Below, piece after piece: positions 5,626 through 7,457 of a stretch of DNA of 7,457 nucleotides. Positions within the stretch are counted from its first letter, which is position 1; every line of letters starts with the position of its first letter. The notes beneath the pieces are model-generated. The model ran no database searches. It saw only the letters and a program-made list of their open reading frames with translations, and had not been told where the DNA came from. The stretch comes from Clostridiales bacterium (GTDB taxonomy: Bacteria; Bacillota; Clostridia; Lachnospirales; Lachnospiraceae): the NCBI GenBank assembly GCA_019423795.1, contig JAHZAT010000046.1:1-7457 (forward strand), written 5' to 3'. Made by a program: the position numbers and the translations under genes.

Positions 5626-7011
5626 TTAATATTGACATTTTCCTACTGTTCTTGGATATGGAATGACATCTCTGATATTAGCAATTCCTGTTGCGTACAT
5701 TACCATACGCTCAAATCCAAGACCAAATCCTGCGTGTCTTGTGGAACCATATTTGCGAAGATCTAAATAGAAATCATAATCTTCTGGTTTCATACCTAAT
5801 TCTGTGATTCTCTCTTCCAGTTTCGCAAGATCATCTTCTCTCTGGCTTCCCCCGATGATCTCTCCAATAGCTGGCACTAAAAGATCCATGGCTGCAACCG
5901 TCTTGTTGTCTTCATTCATCTTCATATAAAATGCTTTGATCTCTTTTGGATAGTCTGTGACAAACACTGGTTTCTTAAAGATCTGCTCTGTCAGATAACG
6001 TTCATGCTCTGTCTGAAGATCAATTCCCCAAGATACTTTATATTCGAATTCATCATTGTGTTCTTCTAATAATTTCACTGCTTCTGTATAAGTAACTCTT
6101 CCAAAATCAGAAGATACTACATGGTTCAAACGTTCTAATAATCCTTTATCTACGAATTTATTAAAGAACTGTAATTCTTCCTGTGCATGCTCCATCACAT
6201 AATTGATGATATATTTGATCATCTGCTCTGCAAGGATCATATTATCCTCAAGATCTGCAAATGCGATCTCTGGCTCGATCATCCAGAATTCTGCTGCATG
6301 TCTTGTTGTATTGGAATCTTCAGCTCTGAAAGTTGGTCCAAATGTATAAATATTGCGGAATGCCTGTGCAAAAGTCTCTCCTGCAAGCTGTCCGCTGACG
6401 GTTAAGCTGACTGGCTTCTTAAAGAAATCCTGTTCATAATCAACTTTTCCTTCTTCAGCGATCTTGTTAAGATCCATCGTTGTTACCTGGAACATCTCTC
6501 CAGCACCTTCACAGTCCTGTCCTGTGATCAATGGTGTATGCACGTATACAAAATCACGTTCCTGAAAGAATTTATGGATCGCATATGCAATCTGAGAACG
6601 AACTCTGAATACTGCCTGAAACGTATTCGTTCTTGGTCTTAAATGAGAGATAGATCTTAAATATTCTAATGTATGACGTTTTTTCTGTAATGGATAATCG
6701 GATGGGCATTCTCCCTCGACTTCTACACTCTTTGCATGAATCTCAAATGGCTGTTTCGCATCTGGTGTCACGATCACAGTTCCATTAACGATCACAGCTG
6801 TTCCAACATTTAATTTGCTGACCGTATCAAAGTTGTCCATCTCCTGATCATATACAACCTGAATCGGTTCAAAAAATGTACCATCATTAATAACCAGAAA
6901 TCCGAATTTCTTTGATCCACGATTGCTTTTTACCCAGCCGCAGATCTCTACTTCTTTCTGATCATATTCTTTGTAATTTCGAAATAATGTTCTTCCTGTC
7001 ATCATTTCCAT
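5626..7011 (-). CDS. asnS: Asparagine--tRNA ligase
   Basis: This 461-residue class IIb aminoacyl-tRNA synthetase charges tRNA-Asn with asparagine in the cytoplasm. An N-terminal OB-fold anticodon-binding domain is seen at about 19-100 (VEICGWVKSNRGSKKFGFLV, then DGTFFEPIQVV). The catalytic domain follows. Motif 1 is in KFFQERDFVYVHTPLITG (147-164), followed by DCEGAGEMF. Motif 2 is TFGPTFRAEDSNTTRHAAEF (223-242), with ATP-contacting R229. Motif 3 is HAGFGLGFERMVMYATG (426-442), with R435. The NTTRH form and the closing IRDVIPYPR favour AsnS over AspRS. Length and motifs are complete. The ATG at 7011 has GGAGGA 10 nt upstream; ATGs two and three codons on are less well placed. It starts 25 nt after the PPC gene and is probably co-transcribed with it. 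Confidence 0.97.
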   Translation of the reverse strand: MEMMTGRTLFRNYKEYDQKEVEICGWVKSNRGSKKFGFLVINDGTFFEPIQVVYDQEMDNFDTVSKLNVGTAVIVNGTVIVTPDAKQPFEIHAKSVEVEGECPSDYPLQKKRHTLEYLRSISHLRPRTNTFQAVFRVRSQIAYAIHKFFQERDFVYVHTPLITGQDCEGAGEMFQVTTMDLNKIAEEGKVDYEQDFFKKPVSLTVSGQLAGETFAQAFRNIYTFGPTFRAEDSNTTRHAAEFWMIEPEIAFADLEDNMILAEQMIKYIINYVMEHAQEELQFFNKFVDKGLLERLNHVVSSDFGRVTYTEAVKLLEEHNDEFEYKVSWGIDLQTEHERYLTEQIFKKPVFVTDYPKEIKAFYMKMNEDNKTVAAMDLLVPAIGEIIGGSQREDDLAKLEERITELGMKPEDYDFYLDLRKYGSTRHAGFGLGFERMVMYATGIANIRDVIPYPRTVGKCQY

Positions 7012-7036
7012 GTTATCTTTGTCCTCCGTTTTTCAC

Positions 7037-7456
7037 TTAGAATTCAAATAAATTCAGCCCGATTTCTTCATCAAACTTGCGGTCAACTGTGCCTTCGATC
7101 TCAGTTAATACAAGTTCTCCGGTTCCGCTGATCACTGCTTCTGTCAGATGACCTCCATAGACATTCCCTGCTTCATCCGCAACACTGATATGGAAGTGTG
7201 TATAAGTTTCCCCATTCATAGTATTGATATTCCCACCAATGGAAACGATCTCAAGATCACCTTCCCATGTATGGCCTTTGAATACTTTTTCCTTTGTATC
7301 AAAAACACCAGCTGTTACTTTGCCTGCTGCCCCGATTCCTGTTAAGTATGCAAGTTTGATATTTTCTTTTTGGGCGACCTCTTTTAATTTTGCACAGATT
7401 TCTTCGCCTTTGTCAATTCTTATTACGTATTGATTGTTGAATTTTTTGTATTCCAT
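7037..7456 (-). CDS. PPC/DUF296-domain protein
   Basis: This is a complete 139-residue protein made of a single PPC (DUF296) domain, a small trimer-forming fold that in plants accompanies AT-hook DNA-binding proteins and occurs alone in bacteria. Family features are LAYLTGIGAAGKVTAGVFD (35-53), LEIVSIGGNI (68-77), THFHISVADEAGNVYGGH (86-103) and a VISGTGELVLTEI strand (108-120). Histidines H87, H89 and H103 are the conserved set thought to bind a metal in bacterial members. No AT-hook is present, so DNA binding should not be assumed. The ATG lies one base from the window edge, so its ribosome binding site and promoter are not visible; an earlier start outside the window cannot be excluded. 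Its conserved spacing to asnS suggests an operon, but the function is unknown. Confidence 0.85.
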   Translation of the reverse strand: MEYKKFNNQYVIRIDKGEEICAKLKEVAQKENIKLAYLTGIGAAGKVTAGVFDTKEKVFKGHTWEGDLEIVSIGGNINTMNGETYTHFHISVADEAGNVYGGHLTEAVISGTGELVLTEIEGTVDRKFDEEIGLNLFEF

Positions 7457-7457
7457 G

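Noticed and set aside
5607..5635. Promoter with TATACT (5612-5607) for the oxidoreductase relative
   Set aside because: The -10 is good, but the -35 at 17 bases (TCAATA) matches only three of six positions and there is no TG extension. The hexamer is part of the inverted repeat.

Overview
All ten genes in this window lie on the minus strand, so transcription runs right to left. The DNA is AT-rich, ribosome binding sites are strong AGGAGG types, and the gene families (YtrA-type GntR repressor with ABC-2 exporter, Rpn-family nuclease, YqeY, AsnS) fit a low-GC Clostridia genome. A gut Lachnospiraceae member, perhaps near Anaerostipes, is my best guess; the genus is weakly supported.

In transcription order, the right part (7456 to 4965) holds a PPC/DUF296-domain protein, asparaginyl-tRNA synthetase (asnS) and a 202-residue protein. 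I read the last as a shrunken, probably FAD-less relative of FAD-dependent (DadA/Rieske-type) oxidoreductases. A 12-bp perfect inverted repeat between asnS and this gene puts the gene's start codon inside a predicted mRNA stem.

The middle part (4921 to 3854) is a two-gene operon, yqeY and an isochorismatase-fold cysteine hydrolase. The two genes overlap by 4 bp, have a probable extended -10 promoter and end at a clear intrinsic terminator.

Next comes a monocistronic Rpn-family PD-(D/E)XK nuclease gene (3743 to 2817) with its own near-consensus promoter and a strong terminator. It looks like a self-contained accessory cassette.

The left part (2719 to 142) is a GntR(YtrA)-ABC ATPase-permease-permease operon. 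Its consensus sigma-A promoter overlaps a perfect 10-3-10 palindrome that is very likely the autoregulatory operator. The products would form an ABC-2 exporter of the kind often induced by cell-envelope stress. The last 141 bases at the left edge hold no gene I can support. No tRNA, rRNA, CRISPR array or intact mobile element was seen, and no gene-free stretch exceeds 300 bases.
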